In this document: positions 10,613 through 21,650 of the stretch, one piece after another
Layout: each line of letters opens with the position of its first letter
Numbering within the stretch: the first letter of the stretch is position 1
Assembly: GCA_031308135.1 (NCBI GenBank)
Contig: JAHLJT010009419.1
Location: forward strand, 36,015,221 to 36,079,220
DNA from: Acheta domesticus
Taxonomy: Eukaryota > Arthropoda > Insecta > Orthoptera > Gryllidae
DNA length: 64,000 bases
Reading direction: 5' to 3'
The notes under the pieces: generated by a model
Told to the model about the DNA's origin: nothing
The model's database searches: none
The model's input: only the letters and a program-made list of their open reading frames with translations
Made by a program: the position numbers and the translations under genes

Positions 10613-10876
10613 GGGTTGGTCTTTGAGGAACGTAAAAAAAAAGGGGAAGTGGATAGGGGATATTTTGGAAACAGAATCGGGAAAGCAGCCAAGGAAAAAC
10701 TAAGGTAATCTGGCAAGGGAATAGAGGGAACAGCAGAAAAAAAGGATGGAGAATGAAAGATGGATGAATTCTAGATGGAGGAACAACGGACCGCTGCTCC
10801 GGTTAGTCACCTCTTACGACAGGGGGAGATCCCGTGGCGCTATTCTACAAAAAAAGACCCGGACAACACACCGGTT
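10613..10876 (-). other. Probable 5' UTR of the old LINE
   Basis: GC-richer sequence directly upstream (on the - strand) of the N-terminal frame. It includes a block near 10800-10870 with CACCTCTTACGACAGGG on +. It stops where the next repeat begins. No frame is supported. Confidence 0.4.
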
Positions 10877-11877
10877 CAATTATCGTCTCCTGTATTATTT
10901 CAGTAGTATACCTTTGGGTTCCGGCTCTCTGACAAAACCAATCTTTATAAATAAGGGCTCTAAAGAAAGAGAATTTCACGGAGACTTGACGAATTCCATT
11001 TTGACTTTAAAAATATGGATGATTTCTTTAAAAAACGCATCGAAATATTCATGTAAAATGCAACCCGCCTCACATGTCAACCTATATCGGCAAATAACTC
11101 ATATACAAAGCGTTTTAGAGCCTTAAAAAGTAAAATTTTGAGGTGAACGGTCTCAAAGAAACGTTTTTCACACCATAATCTATAAGATGAGACATTCTCC
11201 GATCCATTCAATTAATTTTCGGTTCCACGTTTCAATACTATCAAGGCCACCTCAATATTTCAGTCCTTCCTGTTGGTAGCAATTTTTGTGGCGACATGCT
11301 TTGAAGGCTTAGATTCGACAATCTTTATTTACGCTTTCTGTTAACACCGTAGTTCGTGCAGTCTGACGAGGTTTATTTGCATAATCATTAATTCCAGATT
11401 TGCTCTCCAGCAACAACTAGAAGTACTATTATAGTTGCTTGATACCTACACCTATGAAGATTGTTTCTTGTGCGTGTAGTGAAACTATTCAATTAACGTT
11501 TTTTCATGGTCTGTCAAGTGCTGTTTACTTAATTGTGGAAGGATGTGGGTGTTCATTGAAGAGTGAAAACTGTGTTTGTGTTTTACCTGTACCAATATTT
11601 TCGTTATCATTCGATGAAATTTTCAAGTCAACGGGTTCAGGCACGTAGCTTTCTCAAAAGTAAAAAGCAAATATTTTTGTGACTATCACGAAAAAATAAA
11701 ACTTAATTCACAAAGAATATTGAATAATTACTTCAAATGTCTTGAAGTAAGTGTTGGGAATTGTTCCAAGCAAATTCTCCATGATATTGAATAAATGTTT
11801 ATTGAAAATTTCTTTTACACATTAATTGCATTGTTTTTTATTTTATTTGTAATTGTGTTAGTACATTGCAAGTTATA
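10877..11877 (+). repeat. 1-kb interspersed repeat B, copy 1
   Basis: Nearly the same 1-kb sequence as 35590-36574, from CTCCTGTATTATTTCAGTAG to TTAGTACATTGCAAGTTA. Both copies diverge abruptly at those points, which defines the ends. It contains no transposase or polymerase frame. A 3' piece recurs at 15470-15715. The central words CAAAGAAACG and TCACACCATAATCTA are shared with the GA-tailed repeats at 21960 and 24885. Confidence 0.8.
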
Positions 11878-14672
11878 CGGGATTTCAGCTTGCTTTGGTC
11901 CCTAGATTTTTCAATATGGCGGCCATTCGGCCCTGCCAACTTTGAAAATGTACATGAAGCTAGACATCGGCGCTACATTCAAACATACGCAATTCGAGAA
12001 ATCTGCCATCAGGAACTTCTCTCATTATAATGTTAATTTTAATCAACTGAATGCTTTGAAACATTGAAATAATTATGATTTGGATCGATTATTTTGATAG
12101 TTTTCTTCTGAAACTCATAATGTTGAAATATGAGAAGTTTAATGTTTTACTTCATTTTAAAATGCAAATATAATTAGAAAGCTTTAGAGGAATAAATTAC
12201 ATTCTTACAAAGATTGTTAATGATTGATATAATATAGAATTAATGGAAGGAAATTTTAAAAAATTGAAATCAGTATTTCTTAAATTTTATTTGTCTCCAT
12301 TTCATTATTACAATAATACATTTTATCTCAACATTCAACAGTGAAAACTAAGGAAGAAGAGTTAAAACACTATTTATTTTTTTACCAAGTAAATTTATTT
12401 CACAATAGTTGCAAACAAGTGTTTTTACAGTTAAGTTTTTTGTGAAATCTTCATCTACACTGTCCCTGATCAGATGTACAATTTGTTTTCACAATATACC
12501 CCATCCTTCTCTCTATACACAACCATAATTTTCTCTGCATTTTTCCAATTTGTCCAAAGTTGACACCTTAAAAAATTAAATAATGTATTCATAACACTAA
12601 TTAATTTAAGATATTGAATCTCATTTTCCTTAAATGTGTCAATGAATTTAGATAATTAAGATACCTGTTTAAAAAAGCCTGCTTCCAAAGGTTTCTGGCC
12701 TTTTCCATTCTGTAGCAAGATTTTCTAAGGATATTCTTATTGAAGAATCACTTTGACTGAGATCACATATTTTCAGTTGAAACTGCATTAGGGAGTAAGC
12801 CTTGGATCAGTCTGCCCTTCAGTTCGCTGCAATTTATCAACTATACCCTGTGGTTAATTACTTTTAACACTTGAAAAAAATATTTATATTATAACTGCTT
12901 AAATCATTTTAATAGAATATATGAAGGTGAAAATGAAAAGATGAAAATTAAAATGCAAGAATAATAATACACAGCATTTACCATGTATCCTGACAATAAA
13001 TATTTTTAAAATGTTCACATTTTGCACAGAACGTTAGCAGTATTGGTCTTATTTTACTTATGATATCTACATTACAGATCTGCTCATGGGCTTTCTGGCC
13101 TGGCTTCATAAATCTTCGGTCTCATTGTGTACTACATACACTCCTTTCTTTGGGTCAGCCATGACTGTAAAATATAAAAAATTTTAATAAATATAATAGT
13201 TATATAATTACATTAATACTATACAAAAGTATTGCATAGTGTAATGTATAATATAATATAGGTTTACATAGTAAATACTGTCCCACATTTAAAATACTAA
13301 ATATATATCCATGGGAGTGTGAAAGTATCATCAAAGTATGTAATCAGTAATTGTATGTTCAAAGCAATGTAAATATGCATATGATTTATTGAATATGAAT
13401 TGCTAGAGCACAGTACCTTGTCATACATTGTTTGAAGCAATTCTCTTTGACAGATATCATTGTTATTATTTTTACTATTGATATTATTATTACTACTAAT
13501 AAGGCTGACAAAAATAATTCTCCTGGATAATTAACATCATCTTTACCTCTATAAACAATATACTTACTTTGATTTTCCAAAAAAAATTCTTTTAAGAATT
13601 CTGAACAAAAAAGTTTAAGGTCCTTGGAAAAAGAATGTATCATAATTGCCTCTGATATTCTCCCAAATTTCTTTTTCTGAAAGAACTTTCCCTGTAAAGA
13701 GTGTTTCCTATTATTTCTTCTTTGCAAACTATTCCCAATACAAAGAATAAAAATATACACTCATATGTTGAATGTTACCATCATGAGTTTTTTTATAGAT
13801 GAATCTTGCAATTGCTTTCTTCACAACCAAGTGATCTGATTGAGTACTGACTTCACAATACTGAAAGAATATTGTGAAGTCGATATGAACTGCATTTTAG
13901 AGATACACATACATTTATAATGTTAATTTTTTCACATATGGCTTTATTATTAGACCAAACACCATGAATTAAAATATGTTCAATCACCGTGTGTGCTACA
14001 ATTCCCAATTTATAGATATAACCAAAGATATACAAAATACCTGCATGTGGTAATGCACAAATAATCTATTCCATAGTACAAAAATTTAAGATTTGTTGGT
14101 TGTTGTTTCATAAACATCTTACCTGAAATAAATATGCCACTTCACATGTACGTTCGGAATTCGTTTTCATAATCCATTCTCGTTCTAATTCGCTTTGAAA
14201 TTCTCATATAGAGCAATAACATTGTATCTTGCTGCACTATTTAATATTCATTGTTTAACTTTAACACGATTTGCATGCGTCATTTTAACTCACTTACGTG
14301 CATTGTTTCCACTGTCTCGTTTAAAAATTCAAAAACAAATAATGCGATGAGAATATCAAATCAAAACGACAAATTCAATTTAAAAATTGTAAATATGCTT
14401 CTACGCCAGCTTCTAAGCGTGCAAGAGTGCAGTTTTGAACATGTTGGTAGAAAATAAAACAAATGAAAAGATGCCAACCCCAGCTAAATAAAGTCTTTTT
14501 CGGCGTGTATGTGCCAACACTTGGGGAGTTTCGTTGACGGTTGACTCCTCTGAAATGGACCTGTACTAAACTTAAAGTGAAACGAAAAGTCCCTAAGACA
14601 ATGCCGTTAGTATAACGGGTGATATTCATGAAGTTGGTATGATCCACTTTCTCTGGGACCATTTGAGCCTGA
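11878..14672. other. AT-rich stretch without a recognised gene
   Basis: Nothing convincing on either strand. Open frames such as 13386-13760 on - are Ile/Lys/Phe-rich and without motif. A perfect foldback is at 13849-13881. A short TTA-rich run lies near 13455-13500. Confidence 0.4.
13849..13881. repeat. Perfect 12-bp inverted repeat, 9-nt loop
   Basis: GACTTCACAATA, then CTGAAAGAA, then the exact reverse complement TATTGTGAAGTC. Confidence 0.9.
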
Positions 14673-15793
14673 AAACGGCTATACCTTTATAGATCTTAAA
14701 CAAATAAACACGTTTACTTAACTACTTTCCCTCTTAGAATGAAAAAAGAAGGATAGGGATGAGTGTGGGATCTAACATGCGCGAGTTCTCGCACGGGTAC
14801 GCAGAGGTAGTGGGGGAAAACTTGTGCTATGGCACAACACAAAGAACAAACTTTTTAAAGCAGCTAAAGTAAAATTGCTTGAAATCAATGGAAAACAAAA
14901 ATCAAAATGCGCAAGCCTACAATACTACGTGAATCAATTAAAAAACATCTAAATTTAAAATTATAGAAAGAATAGTGCAAGTCTCCCGACAACTGCCAAC
15001 GATCGCAGTCCAAACGCACGATTTAAATGTTGGTGGTATCTGGAAGTATGTACACCTACGCCCAACGGCAAACTCATGTTGTAAATAAAACACCGTTTGA
15101 TATTAAACTCAAGGTGTCGGTTCGTTAAGATATTAAAAATGCAAACATAGTTTGAGCAACATTCCCATGTACCGAAGTGGGCTTACTAATGCCTATTTAA
15201 TTGTTTCTAATGCTAACAAATGGTATTAATACTCAAAGGTGAAAACATTAGCTTGATTATTTTTTGCCTCGGAATTGTTTTTCTTGAGGTACGTAAGGAC
15301 GCAGAAAATAATTCAATACTTTTTAGTAAACAAATAATTTTTCAATTTTCTCACCCCAGTAAGCTTGCACCTTGACTCTCCAAAACCCACTCGGTTCTTC
15401 ATAACAAATCAAGGAAATTTAAATAATATTGCAATGAGTAGGTCTGTTCTTGCCCGATCTGGTATTTTCGCACTACTTTACTTGGCTTTCACAAGAGTAA
15501 AAATCTTTTCTATTATTTGACTATCAAGAAAAACCAAAAGCTAACTCTCAAGGAAGATTGAAAAATTTCTTCAAATGTTGTTTTTAAAGAAGTATGAATT
15601 GTTTCATGAACATCTCTCTATAATGTTGAAAAGGCTTTAATTGAAGATTTGTTTCAAACATCAATTGCATTGTTATTTCGTTTGATATTCTGTAAGTACA
15701 TTAGTAGTTCCTCTCCTTTATGGAACGCATAGACAAACGGATAGGGAAAGAGTGGGATTTAACATATGAGAGTTCTCGCACGGGTACACTAGT
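14673..15793. repeat. Mixed fragments of interspersed repeats
   Basis: The segment 14673-14810 shares AACAAATAAACACGTTT and GAGTTCTCGCACGGGTAC with 36575-36640 and 15765-15787 respectively. The segment 15470-15715 matches the 3' part of the 1-kb repeat B (10877-11877, 35590-36574). The part in between (14810-15470) shows no gene. Confidence 0.6.
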
Positions 15794-15827
15794 TGTTATT
15801 ATTATTGTTATTATGATTATTATTATT
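15794..15827. repeat. (TTA)n tract, 3' tail of Dong/R4-like LINE
   Basis: Imperfect TTA/ATT repeat at the 3' end (on -) of the element at 15828-19787. Confidence 0.9.
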
Positions 15828-15930
15828 CCACTTCATCACGACTAAAGATGTTATGAGACGGCTGAATATAAAATCTACTCCAGGTTGCAACAAGCTGCCT
15901 AAGGAGTAGATCTAGGGACTGTCGGTTCCT

Positions 15931-16398
15931 CTACAATACTTTGCGCAAAATGTGGGCTGTTCCAAATAAAGCGATTTCTTGCACTTCCCAGTCCTTTGAA
16001 TTACCTGGGAGTTTAGACAAGTTCTTACCCAAATTTTGCGGAACGAATCCCAGAGCTCCGATAACTATCGGGACGACCTGTACTTTTACGCCCCACATTC
16101 GGCTGATCTCTATTTCCAAACTCTTGTATTTAAGACGTTTCTCTGCCTCCTTGGTAACGACGTTTTGATCGCAAGGTACAGCAACATCGACACGTAAACA
16201 CGATTTGTTGTCCAAACCTCGGATGACTATATCCGGTTTGTTTGCTGCTATCGTGCGATCAGTTTGAATTTGTTGGTCGTACAATATCGTACACAATCCA
16301 ACAGACGTCACCGGTTTCGGTGAGTGTTCGTACCACTTGGGGCATGTGTTTGGAACTTCGAGGACAATACAGATCTGCCAGTGGAGGTAGCTACACAC
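15931..16398 (-). pseudogene. LINE endonuclease and C-terminus
   Basis: A 155-codon frame. It starts in the sequence after the zinc cluster (CSYLHWQICIVLEVPNTCPK), then has the endonuclease core KPDIVIRGLDNKSCLRVDVA, a Lys-rich helix (KEAEKRLKYKSLEIEI), RMWGVKVQVVPIVIGALG, and the tail LFGTAHILRKVL. The P-D and D-V residues expected in a PD-(D/E)XK nuclease are present. It is separated from the preceding frame by one extra G in a CCTGG run near 16400, where the sister copies at 5.9 and 6.8 kb read CCTG. Confidence 0.85.
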
Positions 16399-17323
16399 CC
16401 TGGTCGTGTCTTTTCAAGTATTCTGTCTTTGCTAGGATTGGACAAGCTGAGACAATATGATCGGTGGTTTCTACGTGTTCCTGACAAATGCGGCATTTAT
16501 CATCTTGGGAAATTTTGAGAACCGCTTTATCATAATGTAGTGTTCTCAAGGCCTGATCTTGGGCAGCTATTACAAGTGCTTCCGATTCTGGCTTCATTCT
16601 TCCCCTTTTAAACCACATAAATGATGGATCTTTATTGATCTGTGCTCTGTCCATTCGTTTCAAATATTGTCCGTGGAGTGGTTTGTCTCTCCACGATTTC
16701 TTTAACATTTTTTGTGTATCAAATTTCATGTTAAGTAGCATCAGAAGTTTAGTGTCTCTGTCATTCTGTGTGTCTTGCATAGTTTTGTTCGCAATGCTTC
16801 TTGCTACACTTACAATGCCTCTGTTTCCCATTCTTCGGTCAGATTTCACGACCTGCCTCATTAGTGGGTCATTTTGATGGCTGACTACATACTTTCCCAT
16901 CCCAGTTATTGCATTGTGCCAGGAGGCTTCAATTTGTCTCAGGCCTCTTCCTCCTTCCTCACGTGACACATAAAGTCTATGTACATCAGCCCGGGGGTGG
17001 GCAACATGATCCATTGTAAGCCGTTTTCTGGTTTTTCGATCCATGATGCGAATTTCCTGCTCAGTCCAGTCTACTAGTCCGAAAATGTATTCGGCTACAG
17101 GCACCACCAAACTACCTATTGCTGATATTTTATTCCTTGAGTTCAGAGCGGACTGCAGGACAAGTCTCACTCGTCTATAATACTCCCTGGGAATTCTCTC
17201 TTTCATTGTGTCGTTGGAGATGGTCTCACATTCTTCAATGCCCAGATATTTGTAAGTTTTACCTGGCTCAAGATCTTGAATCACAGTGTGTCTATCAATT
17301 TCAATGTTTTCTGACGTGGTCAT
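16391..17323 (-). pseudogene. LINE region after RT, with CCHC cluster
   Basis: A 310-codon frame. It includes YKYLGIEE (end of the reverse transcriptase), the thumb/linker segment with PVAEYIFGLVDWTEQEI and VSREEGGRGLRQIE, the basic MKRGR-type segment near MWFKRGRMKPESE, and the cluster CRICQEHVETTDHIVSACP...KRHD. It is preceded by an in-frame stop near 17330 that cuts it from the catalytic box and followed by the one-base insertion near 16400. Confidence 0.85.
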
Positions 17324-17334
17324 TTTGCCTCTTT

Positions 17335-17544
17335 TTAAATTGAGTCACACTTGTCAAGACCAAACTTCATGCAGATGTCATTGCTAAAATCATTAATAAC
17401 AGACAGCATTTGGGAGAGAATTGCTTCATTCTTAGCAAACACTTTAAGGTCATCCATGTAAAATAAATGTGATACAGGCCTTTCATCACCATGGAGCTTG
17501 TAACCAAAGTCAGAGTGCGACAACTGTCTCGATAGAGAGATCAA
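17335..17544 (-). pseudogene. LINE reverse transcriptase, catalytic DD box
   Basis: Seventy codons including VSHLFYMDDLKVFAKNE and FSNDICMKFGLDKC. YMDD is the motif C catalytic pair. It follows a disrupted stretch (17545-17647) that should hold motif B. Confidence 0.85.
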
Positions 17545-17647
17545 ACTATTGCAAAACAGCAGAGGGGATAGTGAATCTCCTGGTAAGTAACCTGGTGCTC
17601 CACGACTTCATACTAGCCTTGCAAAACTCAACAAGTCTGGGATGAAA

Positions 17648-19018
17648 TCAATAGATCTCCAGGGTCTTCAAAATCCAGTCGTGTGGTACACTGACAAAGG
17701 CCTTCTGGTAGTCAATCCAAGCCATGCTTAAATTACGTTTTCGTTTTTTTACATCATTCAAAATTATTTTATTCAGAAGCAAGATTTCCTTACAGCCATA
17801 GGAACCTTTAAGACATCCTTTCTGTTCAACTGGCAACAGATGGTTCTTCTCTAGGTGCCTATACATTTTGTCAGCTATGGCTGCAGTTATAAGTTTGTAC
17901 ATTATTGGCAGGCACGTAATTGGCCTGTTGTTCTTCGCCACGGAGCTGCCTCCTGCTTTGGGTAGCAAATACGTGATGCCGCGAGTGAGCCATTCGGGGA
18001 GTTCCTTAGGGTTTTCTAAAATTTTATTAACAGCCTTTGCTAGATGAAAATGTAATGCTGTTAATTTCTTAGTCCAATAAATCTGGATCTTATCAACCGC
18101 AGGGGATTTACAGTTTCCCATGTTCTTAATTGTTTGGCATAGGTCCTCTTTCGAGACTCCTTGAACATGTTCCACTGTTTCCACGAGTCCATTGGCAGCA
18201 TCAACTTCAGATTGGAGCCACGATGCGTCTTTGTTGTAGGATCTGGTTTCCTCCCAGATTCCTGCCCTAAATGTTTCGACGTCATCTTTGGAAGGAAGTG
18301 CAGCATTTCCGTTCGGTTTTTCAGTAAAACTGCGATAGAATCTCTTCGCGTCTGATTCAAACAACCGGTTCTGTACACGGAAATCTTCTCTACGTTTGTA
18401 CCGTCTTACTCGTAGAGCCCATGCTTGGATTTTCTCTTTTAGCTTTTCAGCTACCATTAACCTTGTTGTGTCATTGTCAATTTGGTATTTTCGTTCAACA
18501 TGGAGTATTTTTTGTTGAACTTTATACGTATGGTTTGACTTAGAAGATGCCTCGGCTAGGAGTGATATTTCAGCCGTGTGTCGGCTATCCATAATTCTTT
18601 TCATCCATGGAGGTACGGAGCTGTTTACTCTGTTTTGCTGTCGACCGTCGGTGTTCTTGGCTGGCCCCAAGATTATCTGAGATACTAGATATCCAGTTGC
18701 ATACACGATGTGATTGATTTCAGTAATATCTAGATCTCTACTTGAGGTCTGTACAACCTCATTTAAGACAGAATTCGCTGTTTCTATCACTCTCTTAGCT
18801 TTAGCATTTTCGTAAATTCTCCTCAACGGTGCACGAGATTCGAATGGAAGTAGACGAATTCGTTCTATCTCGCGTCGGAGAGAACATACTCCGCGTTTCT
18901 CTGGATGTCTGCAAGTTGTTCTGCTGAGAATTTTCCACTGCTGAGTATGTATCGTCGTTGACTGGCAAGCTTCTTTGAGTCTAGGGTAGGTCTCATATCT
19001 GGGTTCCGCTCTCTCCAT
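17648..19018 (-). pseudogene. LINE linker and N-terminal half of reverse transcriptase
   Basis: A 456-codon frame. It has a basic, helical linker (ERIRLLPFESRAPLRRIYEN, then VPPWMKRIMDSR and a coiled segment with KQ/KE repeats), the box CKSPAVDKIQIYWTKKL, PEWLTRGITYLLPK, NNRPITCLPIMYKLITAAIA and motif A AWIDYQKAFVSVPHDW. In the last motif the second position after KAF is Val instead of the usual Asp. It overlaps the N-terminal frame (18865-19323) in another phase, so a frameshift lies near 18870-18900. Confidence 0.85.
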
Positions 19019-19323
19019 ATCTTAAAGACTTCTATTTCTGAGCCCCCATTTTTCGCTTTCGTATAGTAGAAGCACCACATCACCTCCTTTAATTCTTCCC
19101 GTGTCCATCTCTGACGATGGCTTCGAGGTACTGCCGGCTCTGGGTCCCTGTGACTAACATCCGTGGGATGGCCAGATGTCGACAGGGTGACATTAGCTCG
19201 GTTTCTAAGCAGGTATGGGACATTGGTAGAACAAGGCACGTTAAGATTCATTACATTACTTGTTCTATCCATTTTGCTCATTGGTTTTAAGTGAAGATTC
19301 GCAGGTAGCAAATTCGAGTTCAT
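18865..19323 (-). pseudogene. N-terminal DNA-binding-like domain of Dong/R4-like LINE
   Basis: A 152-codon frame with an ATG at its start. A low-complexity N-terminus precedes RSHRQRWTREELKEVMWCFY and WRERNPDMRPTLDSKKLASQ, RRYILSSGKFSAEQLADIQR. The spacing of W, E and following aromatic residues resembles a Myb/SANT or related three-helix DNA-binding fold. It is the counterpart of 10172-10609. The function, target recognition, is inferred from R2-type elements. Confidence 0.7.
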
Positions 19324-19787
19324 AGATCACACTTAACCTTTGGGTTGTTTCCTGCCATCCGTTACTGCGACTCATAGTGGCCTCGGGGCATCCCCCCGCA
19401 GGGCCCAGCAAGGGGTCCCTCCGATCGCCAGTCGGCATTACTAAACCCTACGGGATTTTCACTGACTGCTGAAGGCAGCCTCCTTCGCTGGCTAATGCAA
19501 GGTTCGGGCCTCCACTCTAACCAGTGGCCTGGTGTGCCAACCCAGTTTCTCTCCTGTACCCTCTATGGGCCGATAACAGGAAGTCCAAAAGTTCATGACC
19601 CTTCCCTCTCTACTTACTTCCCACTCTCCTCAAAATGGAGTACTTCTTCGTCGGACCCCTCACCTTCAACCTATTCAGCAAGGGAGGCCCTACCAGTAGC
19701 TAGGCTACCACTGACATAGCTCTCAGGCTCATCGGGGTACTCAAGCTCCACCACCAACTGCAAGGTCTTGTATTCCCTAGGTGGAGT
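19324..19787 (-). other. 5' UTR of the Dong/R4-like LINE
   Basis: GC-rich leader on the - strand between the TAA tract and the first ATG, with complementary blocks (for example CCCCCGCAGGGCCC near 19391-19404). Such leaders in R2-type elements often fold into self-cleaving HDV-like ribozymes; I cannot fold it here. It is clearly denser in G and C than its surroundings. Confidence 0.5.
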
Positions 19788-19789
19788 TG

Positions 19790-19792
<3 letters not shown>

Positions 19793-19841
<49 letters not shown>
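19793..19841. repeat. (TTA)n microsatellite
   Basis: Nearly pure TTA/ATT repeat bordering the 5' end of the - strand LINE. Confidence 0.95.
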
Positions 19842-19843
<2 letters not shown>

Positions 19844-19971
19844 TTCTATTCATGTAGTGCAGTGCAGTGTTGTTATGTAGTGTAGGGAAAGGAATACGAA
19901 AGAAATGCATCACAGTTAAGTGTTGTGCAGTACTGTGAAGTGAAGTAAAATGAAGCGGAGTTAGACTTCCG

Positions 19972-20478
19972 CTGAAAAATAGTTAACCGCGAAAATCGGA
20001 CTTACGCCACCTTAAGTGTATTTTACTTTATTCTTACAAGGAAATAAAAAAAATTTGAGCCGTTTTTGAGAAAATTTGGAAAATGTCCGGGGGTTTCATT
20101 TAGAGTACCCCCAAGTTTTTAAGGAAGTTCTTGAAAATCACAAAGCTTCGAACAAAGCCAGATGGACAGGGGTTTCTTAAATTTGGAAAAAAAATCCTAC
20201 GAGTGGTTTAGGCGCTGGCAGTGTTCACAGGCGGCCGTTTTGTTTTCAATTCGTTTTTCGGTATCAAGTAGCACAAAACAGGTATTCTGACTGCACCACG
20301 GTTTAGGGGATTTTTTTCTTATTTTATCAACGGGTTTTATGCACTTTTTCGTTGTCAGGGCCCGGTAATGAATTTTTTCTGCCGAAAATTGGCCGTTTTT
20401 CGCGCAGCAATACATAACTTTTCCTATACTACGTATATTACTCCGTATATACGTCCGTATACGGGAAAGGAAAATCAA
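19972..20478 (-). repeat. AT-rich 1.5-kb repeat family, partial copy 2
   Basis: Only the 5' third of the family is present, reversed. It ends with CCGTATATACGTCCGTATACGG, a variant of the terminal palindrome. The opposite arm, GGAAAG, is just outside. Confidence 0.7.
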
Positions 20479-20489
20479 GTAAGATATGA

Positions 20490-20996
20490 GTAGGATTGCT
20501 TGCGTATGTAGGTAGGCCTGCTGCACGTGAGGGCATCGGCTGTTGCCATACTGGGACACAAATGTGTATCCGTGTCAGCAAAAGCGTCAATTTCCACCGT
20601 GCACTGAGACAAATGTGTAGAATGGTGTGTGCAGGTGTATATACTGCATGTACGGGCATTGCCGTCCTGTGACGTTCATGTATGTTCTTGACAGCAAAAT
20701 GACAGCACTGAGACAACATGCAGGTATGTTTAAAATGGTGTGTGGGTGGGTGAGTGGGTGTTGCGTGCTATGATCGTCCGTTGCACGTACCGTCATAGCG
20801 GTCCAGGTATACAGTTGTGTATCCGTGGCCGCGAAAGGGTTAATATTCCGAAACAAAGGGCATAGAATGTGTAGTATGTATAGGTGGGTCTGTTTCACAT
20901 GAGGACTGAGGCTGTCTCCGTCCTCTGAAATTAATGTATGTTCGTGGCAACGAAAGGGTTAATTAATATCCCGATGCAGTCAGGCGTAGTGTACAG
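20490..20996. repeat. Degenerate left part of the 124-bp tandem array
   Basis: Words of the 124-bp unit recur in diverged form with irregular spacing: CGTGGC.(A/G)CGAAAGGGTT, GTGTGTGCAGGTG, and TGTACGTTC variants. The last degenerate unit is about 131 bp long. Similarity falls from right to left. Confidence 0.75.
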
Positions 20997-21650
20997 AACG
21001 GGTGGTGTGCGTAGGTGCGGCCGCTGCACATACAGATATTTCCGTCTTGTAACATCAATGAATTTCCGTGGCAACGAAAGGGTTACTTAATATATCGCTA
21101 CCCTGAGATAAAGTGTACAGAATGGGCGGTGTGCGCAGGTGCGGCCGCTGCACGTACAGTCATTGCCCTCTTGTAACATCAATGTACGTCCGTGGCAACG
21201 AAAGGGTTAATTAATATATCGCTACCCTGAGATAAAGTGTACAGAATGGGCGGTGTGCGCAGGTGCGGCCGCTGCACGTACAGTGATTGCCCTCTTGTAA
21301 CATCAATGTACGTCCGTGGCAACGAAAGGGTTAATTAATATATCGCTACCCTGAGATAAAGTGTACAGAATGGGCGGTGTGCGCAGGTGCGGCCGCTGCA
21401 CGTACAGTGATTGCCCTCTTGTAACATCAATGTACGTCCGTGGCAACGAAAGGGTTAATTAATATATCGCTGCCCTGAGATAAAGTGTACAGAATGGGCG
21501 GTGTGCGAAGGTGCGGCTGCTGCACGTACAGTGATTGCCCTCTTGTAACATCAATGTACGTCCGTGGCAACGAAAGGGTTAATTAATATATCGCTACCCT
21601 GAGATAAAGTGTACAGAATGGGCGGTGTGCGCAGGTGCGGCCGCTGCACG
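20997..21650. repeat. 124-bp tandem array abutting a GPCR exon
   Basis: The anchor word beginning AA(T/C)GGG occurs at 20997, 21121, 21245, 21369, 21493 and 21617, an exact period of 124 bases. Units are almost identical (for example AACGAAAGGGTTAATTAAT and GTGCGGCCGCTGCACGT). The last unit is interrupted after GCTGCACGT at 21651, where GPCR coding sequence continues. Each unit carries an in-frame TAA, so the array is noncoding. Confidence 0.95.

Larger units (their letters stand above)
15828..19787 (-). mobile_element. Nearly full-length Dong/R4-like LINE flanked by (TAA)n
   Basis: About 4 kb on the - strand. It has a GC-rich 5' UTR (19324-19787), an N-terminal W-T..E helical domain, a basic linker, reverse transcriptase (AWIDYQKAF and YMDDLK), a CCHC cluster, a restriction-like endonuclease core (KPDIVIR...RVDVA), and a 3' UTR ending in (TAA)n. 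The other end lies against a (TTA)n tract (19793-19841), so the element sits inside a TAA microsatellite. Known RLE LINEs of the R4 clade such as Bombyx Dong insert in TAA repeats; that match, plus the domain order, is the basis of the call. At least three frame breaks and one in-frame stop make this copy dead. Confidence 0.8.

Noticed and set aside
20997..21650. CRISPR-like regular repeats
   Set aside because: The 124-bp units are contiguous tandem copies without unique spacers, in a eukaryotic intron.
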